Shown: positions 1 to 11,034 of the stretch, piece by piece | How positions within the stretch are numbered: the first letter of the stretch is position 1 | Layout of the letters: each line of letters opens with the position of its first letter | Source of the DNA: Telmatactis stephensoni | Taxonomy: Eukaryota; Cnidaria; Anthozoa; Actiniaria; Isophelliidae | Direction: 5' to 3' | Length of the DNA stretch: 64,000 nt | NCBI GenBank assembly: GCA_029948255.1 | Contig: JALIZF010001686.1 | Location: 496,001-560,000, forward strand | The notes under the pieces: model-generated | Seen by the model: only the letters and a program-made list of their open reading frames with translations | Told to the model about the DNA's origin: nothing | Databases searched by the model: none | Program-made: the position numbers and the translations under genes

Positions 1-300
1 TTCCAAGTATATTCCAATGTTGTTTTGAAGTACTCACCTTTTTTGCACCATTTTCTTCGCATAGTAAAATCACCAACCTGTAATATGTACTTCTGCAGAA
101 TTCTGCCAGAAGGGCACCTCTACCTCTAACATATGATGCAAGCCTAGGGGCTTTTGTAGTAACAAATGGCTCAAAAAAGTACTTTAGAGCGAATTTAGCC
201 AACTTCAGACCACGCTGTTCGCTTGCATAACGAACGGCTAGAAATAAAACAATCGTTACTGGAGATAGTTAACTATTAAGGTAAGGTCATCAAAAATCGT

Positions 301-321
301 GGGGGGGGGGGGGGGGGGGGG
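301..321 (+). repeat. Poly-G homopolymer (21 bp)
   Basis: Uninterrupted run of G on the plus strand. Length is likely to vary between individuals or to be miscounted in assembly; it could form a G-quadruplex. Confidence 0.9.
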
Positions 322-344
322 TTCCTTCGTGCCATGGCCGTAGG

Positions 345-640
345 CAGGGAACGAGTTATAAACTGCAAATGTTTTTTTTCCTCTTTTCGTCTTGAGAAAA
401 CTCTTCCAGCAGTAAAACAATGTAAAGTGGAGCTTTTAACTCGAGATATACCTAGACACTTATAAGAGCTTCAGAATGGGCTGTTATTTTGAGCTTGATC
501 TCCAATACTTTGACCAAATATCGAACTCGAAAGGGAGTACTTGAAACGAAGCTCCCGCTATAAAGACTGTTTCCTTTGAGCTGGAAATCTACGAATTTCT
601 CACCCTGCATTTTACTAAACGAACACACATAGAGGTAAGT
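345..640 (+). repeat. Diverged copy of the 6.69-7.3 kb repeat module
   Basis: 345-460 matches 6,700-6,990 (AACGAGTTATAAACTGCAAA, then a pyrimidine tract, then a stretch ending in a version of GAGCTTTTTACTTGAG). It continues with a weaker match to the start of the small ORF at 7297. The 254-bp MITE at 6,993 is absent here. I infer an old copy of the same mobile or duplicated sequence. Confidence 0.5.
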
Positions 641-1179
641 CAATTATATTTCTCATTCAAACATTCAAGAGATCTTGAGAGGTTTTTGTACTGGATTTTA
701 ACTGATATCAAAATTCTGGACAAGACCATTTATATTCCATGGAACTATGTTCTATTTGACCTGGCGCGTTTGGTCATGTAACGTCTTTTTTCATATATAA
801 AACATCTGAAACATGAACGAAAAATACACGATTTCTTATTGTGTCAAAAACGCCGTTGTAGAAGTCTTTACAGCAAACAATTTAGATATAAAGTGAAATA
901 AAAAGTTGAATAAACTGGTATATTCGCAGGTAATATTTTTGCATGTGAGATATGATACCCATGATGATAGAAGGCCAAAGGCCATACTAGTAGCTGCTGA
1001 CAGACAAATTGACAGTGATCAGATAGGAACGTACCATTTGATTCGGCATCACCCGGTGATGGACAACAACAAGCTCCTATTTTATTTTTCAAATTTCTGG
1101 GCTTACAAAAGTTTTATTTCTTTACTTTTAGTTAGCCGATTCAATAAAGGTCTTTAGTTCTGCGCTGGTTGCACCACCA

Positions 1180-1733
1180 TTCAATCCACGAGTTACCTAC
1201 GCCATTGACGGCTTGATCTTGTCACTTATCAGGTCGTAGCACAGACGTTTTACGCTTTATAAGTTGAAAGCATTTCAGAATTATTATTTGTTGTATAAGC
1301 TTTGAATGATATATATATACTTTTCTTTAAATACGCACCAACAAGAACGAATCTAAGCTCGATTTGTGAAATACACGCGCAAAACTGTTCAGTAACCTAA
1401 AATGAAGTTCTAAAATGACTGATAAGAGTAAAGTTGCGACGCATGCGCAATAGTATTACTGTAGTCACCTCACATGAGCTAGTGTAGTCGATCCAGTCTC
1501 TTTTTACCCTGTCCTCGGGCAAAACAGAGTCCATATGAGCGCATGCGTTTGATGTTGAATTGAGAATTGAGAAGAAGAATTGATAATTCTTCAGAACATC
1601 CATTATTTAATATATTACCCAGAAAGATACGCACTAAAAACAATCTTAGGAATTATAATGCAAGAAAACCCCATGGTTAATAAAAGGCGCCTTTAATAAT
1701 CGCCCTGCATTTTTATATAATTTAGGTGTTTAA
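1180..1733 (+). repeat. Direct repeat, copy 1 (partner 35,473-36,012)
   Basis: Begins CAATCCACGAGTTACC and ends about TTTAAATAATAT. The partner is almost identical but has two small deletions of about 12 bp. A fragment of the start also lies at 39,470, exactly at the left edge of the large duplication, so this may be the end of a mobile element. No protein-coding content recognised. Confidence 0.8.
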
Positions 1734-2820
1734 ATAATATATATTATTATATTTTGAAAATAATTCAAGAGTTTTGATTGGCTAAGAGCCACCGGATAAT
1801 TACCATAGTCGCCGGCTAGCTGCCCAAATTTGGAGTTATGAAAATGTTGAAAACCATTATTCGAAGTTATGACGTAATTTTCTCGAATATGGAAAATTAG
1901 CTTGCGGTATGACGTCACGCTAATTTATGCGGTTCATGCCATAACAATTTTCCGCGCAACACTTGGTCAAATTGATAATTTTAGTTAAAAGTTGTTAGAA
2001 TTCATATTAAGCGTTTGCAACTTGTTCACTAAGCAAAAAATATTGCTAAAATAGCTGCGTTTTGTATTTTCCACGGCATAATCTTTATGGGCAATATTTT
2101 ATGGGCTGAAATCGTTGTTGCGAATCGAACATCACCTTTGGACTCTCTCGCAGTCGTGTTTTGCCTCGTCAAATAATTTAGTTGGTTATCTTCCTGTGCA
2201 CCTGATGCCAAAAACTTTTTTTCGAGTAATGAGTCAGTCAAAAGCTGCTTCGAACAATATAATCTCAAGAGTATTATTGTCGGGGGCAAATGGATACGTA
2301 ATTCCGCTTGTGGTTAGAAAGAAGGGGGGAGGGGGGGGGAACGTACTTCATATAAAATAATCAGATGTTCGCGAAAACATTTTCAAACCGAAAACCTTTT
2401 TTCTCCTCGACTTTTCTGTAGATCTTTTGAGATATATTGCATTCATGCTAAAAGTCCTTACCCCTTGTAAATCAAGAACAATACAAAGAATTCTCAACAA
2501 GCATCAGATAATCCGTACTTCTTTGTTTTTTTCCAGCTTTTCGACTCAGTGCTTCTATGATCAAATCACTTTTTAGCGGAAGAAGCTGGTCTGGCTGCCG
2601 ATTCCTTTAGCTTCCAAAAGAAAGACAGTTGCCATGGAAACTATAATTTCTATGCGTACCTTTCCGAAATTTCTCAGTTTTGAAGTTAAAAATATCACTT
2701 ACTTTTTTATAAATTTTGGATTAGAATTCTAGTAGATTTTTACTAACACAATTAGACTACTAATTCTCGTTTTCTATTGGCGCGGCCTCTATCGGCCGAT
2801 AGAAAACTCGAACTCGTAGT
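1734..2820. other. Non-coding upstream region
   Basis: No gene seen. A segment at about 2,160-2,215 recurs in reverse orientation at 13,274-13,322 (shared phrase TTGGTTATCTTCCT), upstream of another peptide gene. An AG-rich stretch lies at 2,318-2,342. Confidence 0.4.
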
Positions 2821-2830
2821 CTAATTGTTA

Positions 2831-2875
2831 AATATACCACATGCACACAGCTAAGACACTATAACAGTGTTCGCA
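2831..2875 (+). promoter_or_regulatory. Core promoter and leader of peptide gene 1
   Basis: An AT-rich TATA-like stretch (AAATATACCACA) is followed by AGCTAAGACACTATAACAGT and the ATG at 2876. The same block precedes every copy of this gene family; this copy is the most diverged, with GTTCGC in place of GTACAC before the ATG. Confidence 0.6.
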
Positions 2876-3536
2876 ATGGGCTCAAGAGGTCTGGTCGTTT
2901 TTGTGGCTGTGCTTTTCGTTGTTCTTTCCATCCTTACCGTCTCAGCGGGCGGAAACGGTCATTGGACTGTGACGAAAAAGCCGCCTAAAAACTCTGACGA
3001 GGGCAAGAGAACAAACAAATTCAGATATGACTTCAACAAGGTACTTTACAGTTTAAACGTTTTAGCCCATTTTTTCATTTATTTCTCAGTATTACGTACT
3101 GTTTTGGTGAAACATATGTAGAGATATTTTGCATTCTTACTAAAAGTCTTCTACCCGGCTTGTAAATCAAATGACGAAGTCCTGAGTATTTCACTGTCGT
3201 TACGTTAGCAGCTTGGGTTTACGCCCTGTTTGTACGAGTTTTTTAACGAAACGCTTAACGACCTTGTTGTTTGACTCTGAAAACAATGTCAGAACGTTGG
3301 CCTTCATTACCGTGAGAAGTATGTACACTAAGAATGAACATTTTTAAGATTTCGAGTCATTTCACATCCGATGAACATTCACACATGTATAAACAAACTT
3401 CTATATCTTATATGTCTACAAGTAAATAATTTCTAATATTTCATTGTTCTTGTTGATTATCTTATAGTACGACATCTACGATGACGACAGGTTTTTGGGC
3501 GGATCCCAAAACGCAGACAACGACCCCTATGAGTGA
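2876..3536 (+). CDS. Small secreted peptide gene 1 (two exons)
   Basis: Unrecognised small secreted protein. Exon 1 is 2876-3040 (55 codons) and ends AACAAG before a GT donor at 3041; exon 2 is 3468-3536 after CTTATAG. The intron is phase 0 and 427 bp. The predicted protein is 77 residues: residues 1-24 form a hydrophobic signal peptide ending TVSA, then a Gly/Lys-rich stretch, then the family core RFRYDFNK at the exon junction (others have Y for F), then an acidic tail starting YDIYDDD and ending NDPYE. A basic GKR before the core could be a processing site (inference). No cysteines remain after the signal. It lies tail-to-tail with gene 2. AATAAA at 3566-3571 follows the stop. I do not know its role; the splice model is well supported by five paralogues. 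Confidence 0.75.
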
Positions 3537-3565
3537 TCAACACGATGAATTCTGAAAATCCATGA

Positions 3566-3571
3566 AATAAA
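3566..3571 (+). terminator. Poly(A) signal of peptide gene 1
   Basis: AATAAA 30 bp after the stop codon of gene 1, the usual distance for a short 3' UTR. Confidence 0.6.
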
Positions 3572-4159
3572 AGCAATTTTAACATGTAATACTTAAAGAT
3601 AATTCAACATCTATAATGTTGTAATATTATACAATAAGTTACTTTGTACACTAGTGAATAAATATAATATGAGCAGATATCGTGAGTCAATTGTCTATTC
3701 TATGTCGGGAAGAAGCTGAGTCAGTTAAATGCTGCTTTGGAAAGCAACATGTCAAAGCATGAATGATGTTTTCAGACAGTACTGTCGTAATTAGTCTCTT
3801 AGGTAAAAGAGAATAATACTAGGGACAGGACAGAATATCCAGAATATTCCCCGTGGAGTTTGGAATTCGAATTAGAGTGAAACAGTTGTAGTGACACTGT
3901 GTATGAACACGAACAATGACGAAAGTTTACATAGTTGTTGTTGAATTTGCATTTAGCCGCGCACTTCTGATCTTGCATGCGCACTAATTATTACATATGC
4001 TTGGCTACTTGGATGCAAAATTGATGAGTCTGTCCAAGTGCTGGGGTGATGATTTGTACATTATATTTCTTATTGGGGGAACCGTCAATTATATCTTTAT
4101 GGTACTCGATGGCTTTCCTTAGCGTTTTTTGATAGTCATGCCTTCTTTGTTTTACGTTT

Positions 4160-4235
4160 CATTTGCATTTCTAAGGAAAGGGAAGGAAAAAGAAGGAAAG
4201 GAAAGGAAAGGAAAGGAAAGGCAAAGCAAGGCAAG
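4160..4235 (+). repeat. Short (GGAAA)n microsatellite
   Basis: About five clean GGAAA units within a purine-rich stretch. The duplicate locus at 41,767-41,990 has about 40 units. Confidence 0.85.
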
Positions 4236-4993
4236 AGTAGGGAAGGGAAGGGAATCAGAGGAGCGCGCACGAAAGAAGAAATTAAAGGAGATGAGAGGAG
4301 ACAATGAGCGAATGAACGATATTAACAGATAAACAAGTCAGACAGTAAGTGACACGCACGTCCTCCTCAGTTTTTGGGTCCAGTACATCACCATAATTTA
4401 GGCTTTTTAATTGAACATCATATTATCATGAATATGTACTCATCTGTAATGACATTAATTAATTAATCTAAAAACGTACATGTGCACTTAGAACTTCCAT
4501 GCCGAGCAATGTTTAGCTATGTTTATATTTCAAATTTCAAGACGAACAGCATCTCTCAGTATTAAGTAATGGATAGTCTCCCCTGTCAGTTATCTTCTAC
4601 TCTACCAAACTTGGATTAAGATAGTATTGAAAAACATCATTGATTTCATGTTTTATTACATGTTGCTTATCGAAGCTGACTTAGTTTACTTTTATCTTTA
4701 TTCTTGTTTTTTTTTTCTTTCTTCTTTGTAACATTTATAATTTTTATTTAGGGCACCAGTTGATAACAGTCAATTCTTGTAATTTTCTTACCCTGCTTAA
4801 ATAAAAGTATCTATCTATCTATCCAGGCATAGAATAGACTCACTCTCAAAGTATATCTTTATGTTTTATTTATTTATTGTTGTACAAAGTAACTTATTGT
4901 TCAATATTACAACACAGTTGTTTAACTATCTTTAAATGTTTATGCTTAAATTCCTTTCTTTTTGCGTCTGTTGATGTTCAGGTGCTGATAGAA

Positions 4994-5557
4994 TCATGTC
5001 ATGGGTCGTTGTCTGCGTTTTATTTTCCCTGCAAAATTCATGGCGTCATCGTAGCTGTCGTCGAGCTTGGGGTAATTCTGTAAGAATGTCAACAAAAGCA
5101 ACGAAACATTAGAAATCAAGGATAAGAACTTGACACTTGTTACACTCTAGGAAAAATATGTCGTTATTATTTGTTAAATATACTTCTAACTGTGATGCAG
5201 GCGAATGAACGACTTTAGATCACACAGTTTTCAAAGCTAAATAAAACAAAAAGACGTTTGTTAAGCGTTAGCAGAGAAACTCATATAAAAAGGGCGTTTC
5301 CTGAGTTTGTATAGGTGGTTTTTCAGAATGACTACAAAGCATCGTCTCACTAGTACTAAGAAATACTTTCACTCAAAAAGCATCTTCGATAAAACGAAAA
5401 AGAAAGGATGGTTGAACTTTACCTTGTTGTAGTCATATCTGAATCTGCTAGTTCCCTTGCTCCATCGAGTCATAGCTCCGTTCCCAGCTGAGACGGTAAG
5501 GATTGGAAGAGCAACCAAAAGCACAGCCACCAAAACGACAAGACCTCTTGAGTTCAT
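4994..5557 (-). CDS. Small secreted peptide gene 2 (two exons)
   Basis: Same family as gene 1. On the minus strand exon 1 is 5557-5423 (45 codons), exon 2 is 5077-4994 (28 codons with stop), phase-0 intron of 345 bp with GT and CTTACAG borders. The 72-residue product has a 24-residue signal (MNSRG start, TVSA end), a short GNG stretch, GTSRFRYDYNK at the junction, an acidic run LDDSYDDA, then a basic end RRQRPMT. That end uses the same DNA that encodes NADNDPYE in gene 1 but in another frame. The ATG was chosen because the open frame before it has no other ATG and the leader is conserved up to it. A copy with one residue changed lies at 42761-43324. Function unknown. Confidence 0.75.
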
Positions 5558-5605
5558 TGTGTACACTGTTATAGTGTCTTAGCTGTGTGGTATATTTATA
5601 CCCAG
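5558..5605 (-). promoter_or_regulatory. Core promoter and leader of peptide gene 2
   Basis: Minus strand reads TATAAATATACCACACAGC, then AAGACACTATAACAGTGTAC and ACA before the ATG. The clear TATA box lies about 40 bp upstream of the start codon, so the 5' UTR must be very short. Confidence 0.7.
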
Positions 5606-6017
5606 TGCATTGTGAATTTTTTCATTTTAATATTTACAGCTGCTAGCTTCACAATTCTAAGTCAACTAATGCTATTAGCAACGGGCAGTTTATGTTAGTT
5701 CTGTGAGTGCCGACAGTCGGTAACGAAGAAAGCCAAGATGCTGTCGATCGTTTGTTAGTCAAGCCAATAACAAATTCTGCAGACATTTTTAAGACCCTTG
5801 TGGTTAAAATATCCGTGAAACGTTTTTCCAGTGTTTGCTTTCTTTTTGTCAGTGCACCTGTTGCCAAAAATGTGAGTTGTATTCTAGATTAATTGTCATA
5901 AACTGCTTCGACCAATTGAAAAGCATAAATTCACAATTAAAACAATCGGCAGAGAAAGACCACGGAATTCAGCTTGTGGATAAATAGATTAGCTATTCAG
6001 CCAATAGACTAGCTATG

Positions 6018-6620
6018 CCGAATTAAAGCAAACGGTCCCGTCTGTGCGTTTGAATTCTATTGTTTCAGAACCTTGCGCGCGCGCGCGATGGCGAAGTTAC
6101 TAAACAAAGGCTCCCTGTGGAGAACTCGTGTATTTAAAGCAGTTTTTACCACAGGCAGCCCAGGCTCAACTGCTGTACGCTATCTTATGGCGCGAAAATG
6201 GAAGGCTATGGGTTCGAATCTCGATGGATTCGCTTAACTTTTTTTATGCTCTGTTTTATTTAATTATTGATTCCTCAACACTTTATACACATGACGTTGC
6301 ATTAGACTCATTGTAGATAGCGTGACGGCCAAAGTCTGAATTCATTGCTGCAGGCGAATGATAAATACGCTTTTTGGGGCAAAATTGGTTTCCTGTATTG
6401 CGTGATGTTGCTGTATACTCATTGTACGTTGCATCACGATTAAAGTTTCCGCATTGTCTACTGTATTTGACGCTTTAGATCAAACGAATGATAAATACAA
6501 TTCCATTACATACATGTATATAAATCTCTCATTTTATCGGTATCTGAAGTGCGTCTCAAAGTGTACAGTCGATCGATTACAATAAATTTTACAAAACGTC
6601 ACGTAGTTTTATGGTGACTT
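6018..6620 (+). repeat. Repeat module, copy 1 (others 14,800-15,765 and 43,785-44,388)
   Basis: Starts near AGCAAACGGTCCCGTCTGTG and runs to the TACAAAACGTCACG stretch. The 14.8 kb copy carries an extra insertion of about 375 bp; the part right of 6,363 also recurs inverted at 30,770-31,034. An internal GGGTTCGAATCTC near 6,211 resembles an RNA polymerase III box B, but I see no matching box A. Its 62-residue open frame is probably chance. Confidence 0.75.
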
Positions 6621-6992
6621 CTTCGTTCCTGACCAATAACTCGTAGAATTACAATCAAACTTCACCTTACAGGTAAGCCTCGTTTAATTTTTACTCGTGC
6701 CCAGGCCTACGGCCGGCAACGAGTTATAAACTGCAAATGTTTTTTTTCTCCCTCTGTTCGTCTCCAGAAGAGGCCTTTCTTGCGCAATCGGTCACGTGTT
6801 ACACCCCGATTGGTTAAGAGCGCAAAAAACAATGCCCTTCATTCCTCAGTCGTCTAGGAGGCGTGAGCTCCTCGAAGCTGGGGAATAAAGACTTGGGCAG
6901 GATTTAATGGCGGACAATGTCTGGAGTACAGCTTTGAAAACCAGGCCCTTTGAGCAGTAAAAAAGTAAAGTCGAGCTTTTTACTTGAGGCAT

Positions 6993-7246
6993 AGACGACT
7001 TTCAAAAATGGCGGGCTCATTGTTCACGATAACGAGGCCAGAAAGGCCTCCAAAATCAACATCGCATCAAATGATTCTAAATATATAAGAATTATCCTGT
7101 AAAATGCACATAAAATAGGTATTTTAAAAGGAAAAGGAACACATCGTCTTTGATAGCAATAGAAGTGTCGCCACGCTTATTTTCTGGTAACAAGGCCTTT
7201 GTGGCCTCGTTCTCATGTACTAGGCCGCCATTTTTGAAAGTCGTCT
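6993..7246. mobile_element. 254-bp MITE with 20+ bp TIRs
   Basis: Terminal inverted repeats begin AGACGACTTTCAAAAATGGC. The flanking 2-bp AT is duplicated. The inverted-arm copy at 30,400 lacks the element and reads straight through GAGGCATACCCAAC, a true empty site. A second filled copy is at 44,761-45,014. Non-coding. Confidence 0.85.
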
Positions 7247-7296
7247 ATACCCAACTCCATTATAAGACCGTTAGATTGGACAGCTATTTTGAAAAA

Positions 7297-7545
7297 ATGA
7301 ATTCTAAAGGGACTTCTTCAAATTGTACACTTTCCCCGTCTCAAGCATCAGATGTAAGCCAGAATATGAGCTCTTATCATCAAAGCACAGTTCTCACTGC
7401 ATATGTTGCTGAACGAACAGCAATAGTCAATTGCATATTTCCCATCCAAACAGCCATGAGAGCTAATGTGGCCGGTTTTTGTACTGAATTTGAATATCGA
7501 AAACAAAGGAGACTGAAGTTCTATGTTGTACGTGCTACTACATGA
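7297..7545 (+). CDS. Small ORF of unknown function (82 aa), copy 1
   Basis: The open frame from MNSKG runs 82 residues to TGA and ends FYVVRATT. It continues upstream without a stop to at least 7,250. It is kept open in the other two copies (30108-30356 minus, 45065-45313 plus), with changes including an alanine/serine and a glutamine/arginine difference. Ser/Thr-rich first half, basic end, no signal or membrane segment. Because the copies are young duplicates, conservation of the frame is weak evidence. It may be a remnant exon of a repeat-borne gene. Confidence 0.25.
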   Translation: MNSKGTSSNCTLSPSQASDVSQNMSSYHQSTVLTAYVAERTAIVNCIFPIQTAMRANVAGFCTEFEYRKQRRLKFYVVRATT

Positions 7546-9110
7546 TGATCTGATGAGTAAGCATGTTTATGTTTTCATATTAAAATATGAAAGAAAAATG
7601 TACATGAGTAGTTACTATGTCAGTGAGTTTTCATTCAAAAAAAGGAAAGAAAAAAAGGAAAAAAAGAAAGAAATTTGTAATGTCTAGGAAATGCACCCCA
7701 CAGAAACAATGCAGTGAGATATATGAATAATTATAATTAAAAATAAAAAATAAAAATGAAATTTATCAGAAAAATTATTAAAAACACCAAACATTTAAAA
7801 ACAAGTTCAAAAGATGTAATTTTAACTTAAAGCTTAGGAAAGAAACGGAAAAAATGAAGAAAAAAAAGTCAGAAAAGAACCCGGCGTCGACGAGGATCGA
7901 ACCTGTAACCCCTTAAAGAGCACCCCCCGGAAATAAAATAACAGACTGAATGAATAATTGTAAAAAGAAAAAAAGAAAATGGAATTCTGGGACGATTCTC
8001 CCGAGACATTCTGAGAAGCTGAGACATCGAATCGACTTACGTTACGGATGAAGATTTCGGCCCCATCCACGCTATCCCGGTGCTACATATTACAGTTGAC
8101 TTAGCCCGAAGGCCAGGGAGGGAGACGATATCCGGACCCTAATCCATACCTTTAGATATCACCTTAGACCGCTGCGCTACCTAGACACTTAATAAATTTA
8201 ATGACTAATCGGGGTAGTCTATTCGGCGAAGTTTTATTGTAATGCTAATACTCCCCAGGGAAGGAAATGAACCAATCAGAGTCCAGCTATCAAAAAATAG
8301 CTGTTTTGTAAATAAATAGAAAGAGAAAATAAAAGAATAAGTTTTCAGGAACATCGAGCTTGTCTGCATTGTTTTCCTCCATCGATTTGTCCCAATCCCC
8401 AGGGAGATAGAAGAACCAATCAAAATCTAGTCGAATGAATATCAATAAATTTCCATGATTATTTTAAGTACAGCAAGCTTGAAGCCGTTACGTACGCTAT
8501 TACTTATGGATTTTTATTTCCGTTCCAAAGTAAAATGGTCAGTTGGAATCCACGTTTCTTATTTCAGGAATATCCCTAGAGCTAATCAGATTAAGACATC
8601 AGCAAAGGTTAGTTATTTTATAAGTTAAGGTGATTTAAAATTTGGATTATTGATACTTTTAGCTCATCGTTTTAAAACAAAGCTCGTAGATGTTTACATT
8701 ACGAGTTTGCTCTTCAATATTAACACTAAATTTGTTAGTTACATGGTCGATTTGAGATTAATTGTGTAAGTAGACGAGAAATCAAATTATAACTGATCTC
8801 GTCAAAATGTATCCCCGAAAACTCCACAGAGAATCTCGTAATACAGAATGACAAACTCGCGCAAGTTTTTATATTGTCGTATTCAAAATATTGGGAAATG
8901 CCATTTCTGCCTAGAAACAGTAATTGGTTACACTGTTGTGGTGTCCCTGCCTTATGTCGTATTTTTTTGTTTACAAAGGCGAAGCTCAATAAACATAAAC
9001 ATAAACTTAATAACACAAAAAAGTAAATCTTTTAAATCTTTCACAGTGTTTTCATTACATGATGAAATCTTTCAAGTGATTCACTGCTTTGCGTGACGAA
9101 TTATCCTATA
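7546..9110. other. AT-rich repeat interior, no gene
   Basis: Poly-purine stretches (7,640-7,670), AT-rich DNA, and on the minus strand two separate tRNA-like box motifs (TAGCGCAGCGGTCTAAG near 8,185 and GGTTCGATCC near 7,898) about 280 bp apart, possibly a split tRNA-like relic. No coding content supported. Confidence 0.4.
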
Positions 9111-9179
9111 CATAGTCTCATGCGACCTGCGCTGGGGCTATTGTTAATGGAGCTTGTTGCTTAATTTGTAGAAACCCAG

Positions 9180-9445
9180 AACACAAGATGTTATTTTCCC
9201 TGTAGCTTGTACCATTGTACACAACATGCATCATGCGTGTGTCCGACCCTGCAACAGGTGCGAGCAACAGATAGAGAAGTAGAAACGAGTTCTTTTTCTG
9301 AATCCATGCCAACCTTACAACAGATCGCGCAGCGTTTTGCGCAACAGCTACAGAAGTACAACCGAGCTTTTTCTGGGGCATTGCGCGCGCCTGTTGCAGG
9401 GGTTAACACACGTTCTGTTGCGCGCAACATTGCAATAACCTTGGA
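9180..9445. repeat. GC-rich block with repeated GTTGCGCGCAAC-type motifs
   Basis: Contains repeated CCTGCAACAGG, TGCGCAACAGCTACAGAAGT and GTTGCGCGCAACATTGCAAT phrases with internal direct and inverted symmetry. Looks like the body of an old MITE. Copies at 28,200-28,470 (inverted) and 46,950-47,210. Confidence 0.5.
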
Positions 9446-9774
9446 CTACTTAAATTGTTATGAGTTGGACTTTGGTATTTCAAACCTTAGTGGCTACCAT
9501 TTCCAGAGCTAATGCACACATTCCAGATGGCGCGGAGCTTCAGTAACAAAAATTCGGATGAATTTCGACGAATTTTTCGTTCTTTTACTCAAGTAAGCAT
9601 ACGTCTGTTGTGGGCAGGGCCAGAGTTCAAACGTCGCCCGGACAAAAATTCTTACACATGTTCTAAAATGAAACACTTATGATCATAGATAAAAACAGTT
9701 TTCTGATAAACGTCTAATGTCCGTATGCTTTTTCCTTGTGCTTGTCTACTGACACCTATCGTTTCCTTGACAGC

Positions 9775-9857
9775 CTATAGATATGAGCATAGTCTGGATT
9801 TTAACCTCCTTCTTCTATAGATATGAGCATAGTCTGGATTTTAACCTTCTTCTCTGG
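9775..9857 (+). repeat. Tandem duplication of about 40 bp
   Basis: CTATAGATATGAGCATAGTC and following bases occur twice in a row. The inverted-arm copy (about 27,840-27,880) has only one unit, while the recent duplicate at 47,543-47,620 has two. Confidence 0.85.
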
Positions 9858-10329
9858 ATGGACTGGATGGAGAAGGTCGAAATATGCCACTATGTATTCT
9901 AAATGATGCATTTTTAGCAAGCGGCGCTATTAAACGTTTGATAGATAAAACGGTTTTCTGATTTACATCGTTAAAGATCCGACATAAAACGTGGTTTTCG
10001 TTTTCGTGACAGCCTAGATATGAACATAGTTCGAATTTTAATTTAAAGTGACCTTTTCGATCTAGCCTCTGAATGGAGAAGGTTGAAATCCGAGTACCAT
10101 GTATTATAACTGCTGCATTATTTCTTAAGCAAGCGGCGTTATTAAACGTTTGATTAACTTACCATTTATATACAATATAGAACATAATGAGACTAATACA
10201 ATTAGCAGTGTTGTTCGTCCACTTTGAAGCTCCATGTCCACGGACCTGAAAAATGTTCAACCAAAGCGACATTAATATAAAAATCTGAAAGAAATTTCTA
10301 ATCCTCATTAACTAATTAGTTGCTTGTGA

Positions 10330-10465
10330 AAGACTTGTGTACTGTAAAACATTGTTGGGTCTTGTTGTGTTCTGTGAAAAATTGTTGTGTTCCACGAAAC
10401 TTTGTTGTGTTCAGTGAAAGATTGTTGAGTTCCACAAAACTTTGTTGTGTTTTCAAAGCAATTTT
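10330..10465 (+). repeat. Degenerate minisatellite, about 25-bp unit
   Basis: Five or so imperfect units of the type TTGTTGTGTTCCACGAAAC. The inverted copy is at about 27,230-27,355. Confidence 0.7.
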
Positions 10466-11034
10466 GCATTGTGTTTTGCCCCTGTGGGCCACCGTATGAA
10501 TGAATAGAATACAGTAGTCTTTATTTCACTATATTGATATTGGGAAGTCTTAATATACTAGTCTGCAATATTACCAAATCCCGATATGCTGAGACCCAAG
10601 TAGGATTCCTATCAAAGTAAATTAAAGGCTGGGGTCAAAGTCGTCACCCAAACTGGACGGTTGATTGTACACACATGTACAATTATTGAGGCTGAGCGTT
10701 TGTGTCAGTACTTCAGATCGATATACAATACAATGAGATACTTAACACTCTATGTGATTGAATTCTATTTGTCTTTGGTTCAATTATTGAACATGTCTAA
10801 AAATGTAAATAATTTGGCCGTCACGGTAGACTATTTATATGGCATGATAAACTGATACATTTCGTTAAGTGGGACAGTTCGGGCGAAATTAAGAGGGATA
10901 CAGGATATTAAGAACTTTCCTAACAGGGCCTCACATGGGAACGAGTGAACGCACGAGTGCGTCTAGTTAAATTCTACTTCGTCATTGGTCTAAGTCGCTA
11001 CGAAGTCACGTGAGATAGCACGCGGCAAGCAAGC

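Larger units (their letters stand above)
1..1179. other. Non-coding, no gene seen
   Basis: No open frame with recognisable content. It holds a run of 21 G at 301-321 and, at about 345-640, a diverged copy of a module also found at 6,690-7,300 (shared phrase AACGAGTTATAAACTGCAAA). Nothing else stands out. Confidence 0.5.
3537..4993. other. Interval between convergent peptide genes 1 and 2
   Basis: No gene. Near both ends it carries inverted versions of the same 3' flank (3,600-3,660 and 4,855-4,925), as expected for tail-to-tail duplicates. Contains the GGAAA repeat (4,160-4,235) and a short ATCT repeat near 4,810. Confidence 0.6.
3073..9992 (+). repeat. Segmental duplication, copy 1 (partner 39,503-47,761)
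   Basis: Read side by side, this 6.9 kb block and its partner are nearly identical base for base. The partner is longer only because of a 1.16 kb TTAA-flanked insertion and about 175 bp of extra GGAAA repeats. The left edge falls inside the intron of peptide gene 1, the right edge in non-coding DNA. Such identity implies a recent event, or haplotype copies wrongly placed in tandem by assembly. Confidence 0.9.

Noticed and set aside
2876..3536. Assignment of the peptide family to a known toxin or antimicrobial group
   Set aside because: Mature regions lack a cysteine framework or any motif I can tie to a described family; a secreted role is all the sequence supports.
6128..6316. 62-codon ORF repeated at 14,906 and 43,895
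   Set aside because: Identity reflects duplicated DNA; no start context or protein features, and it lies inside a dispersed repeat.
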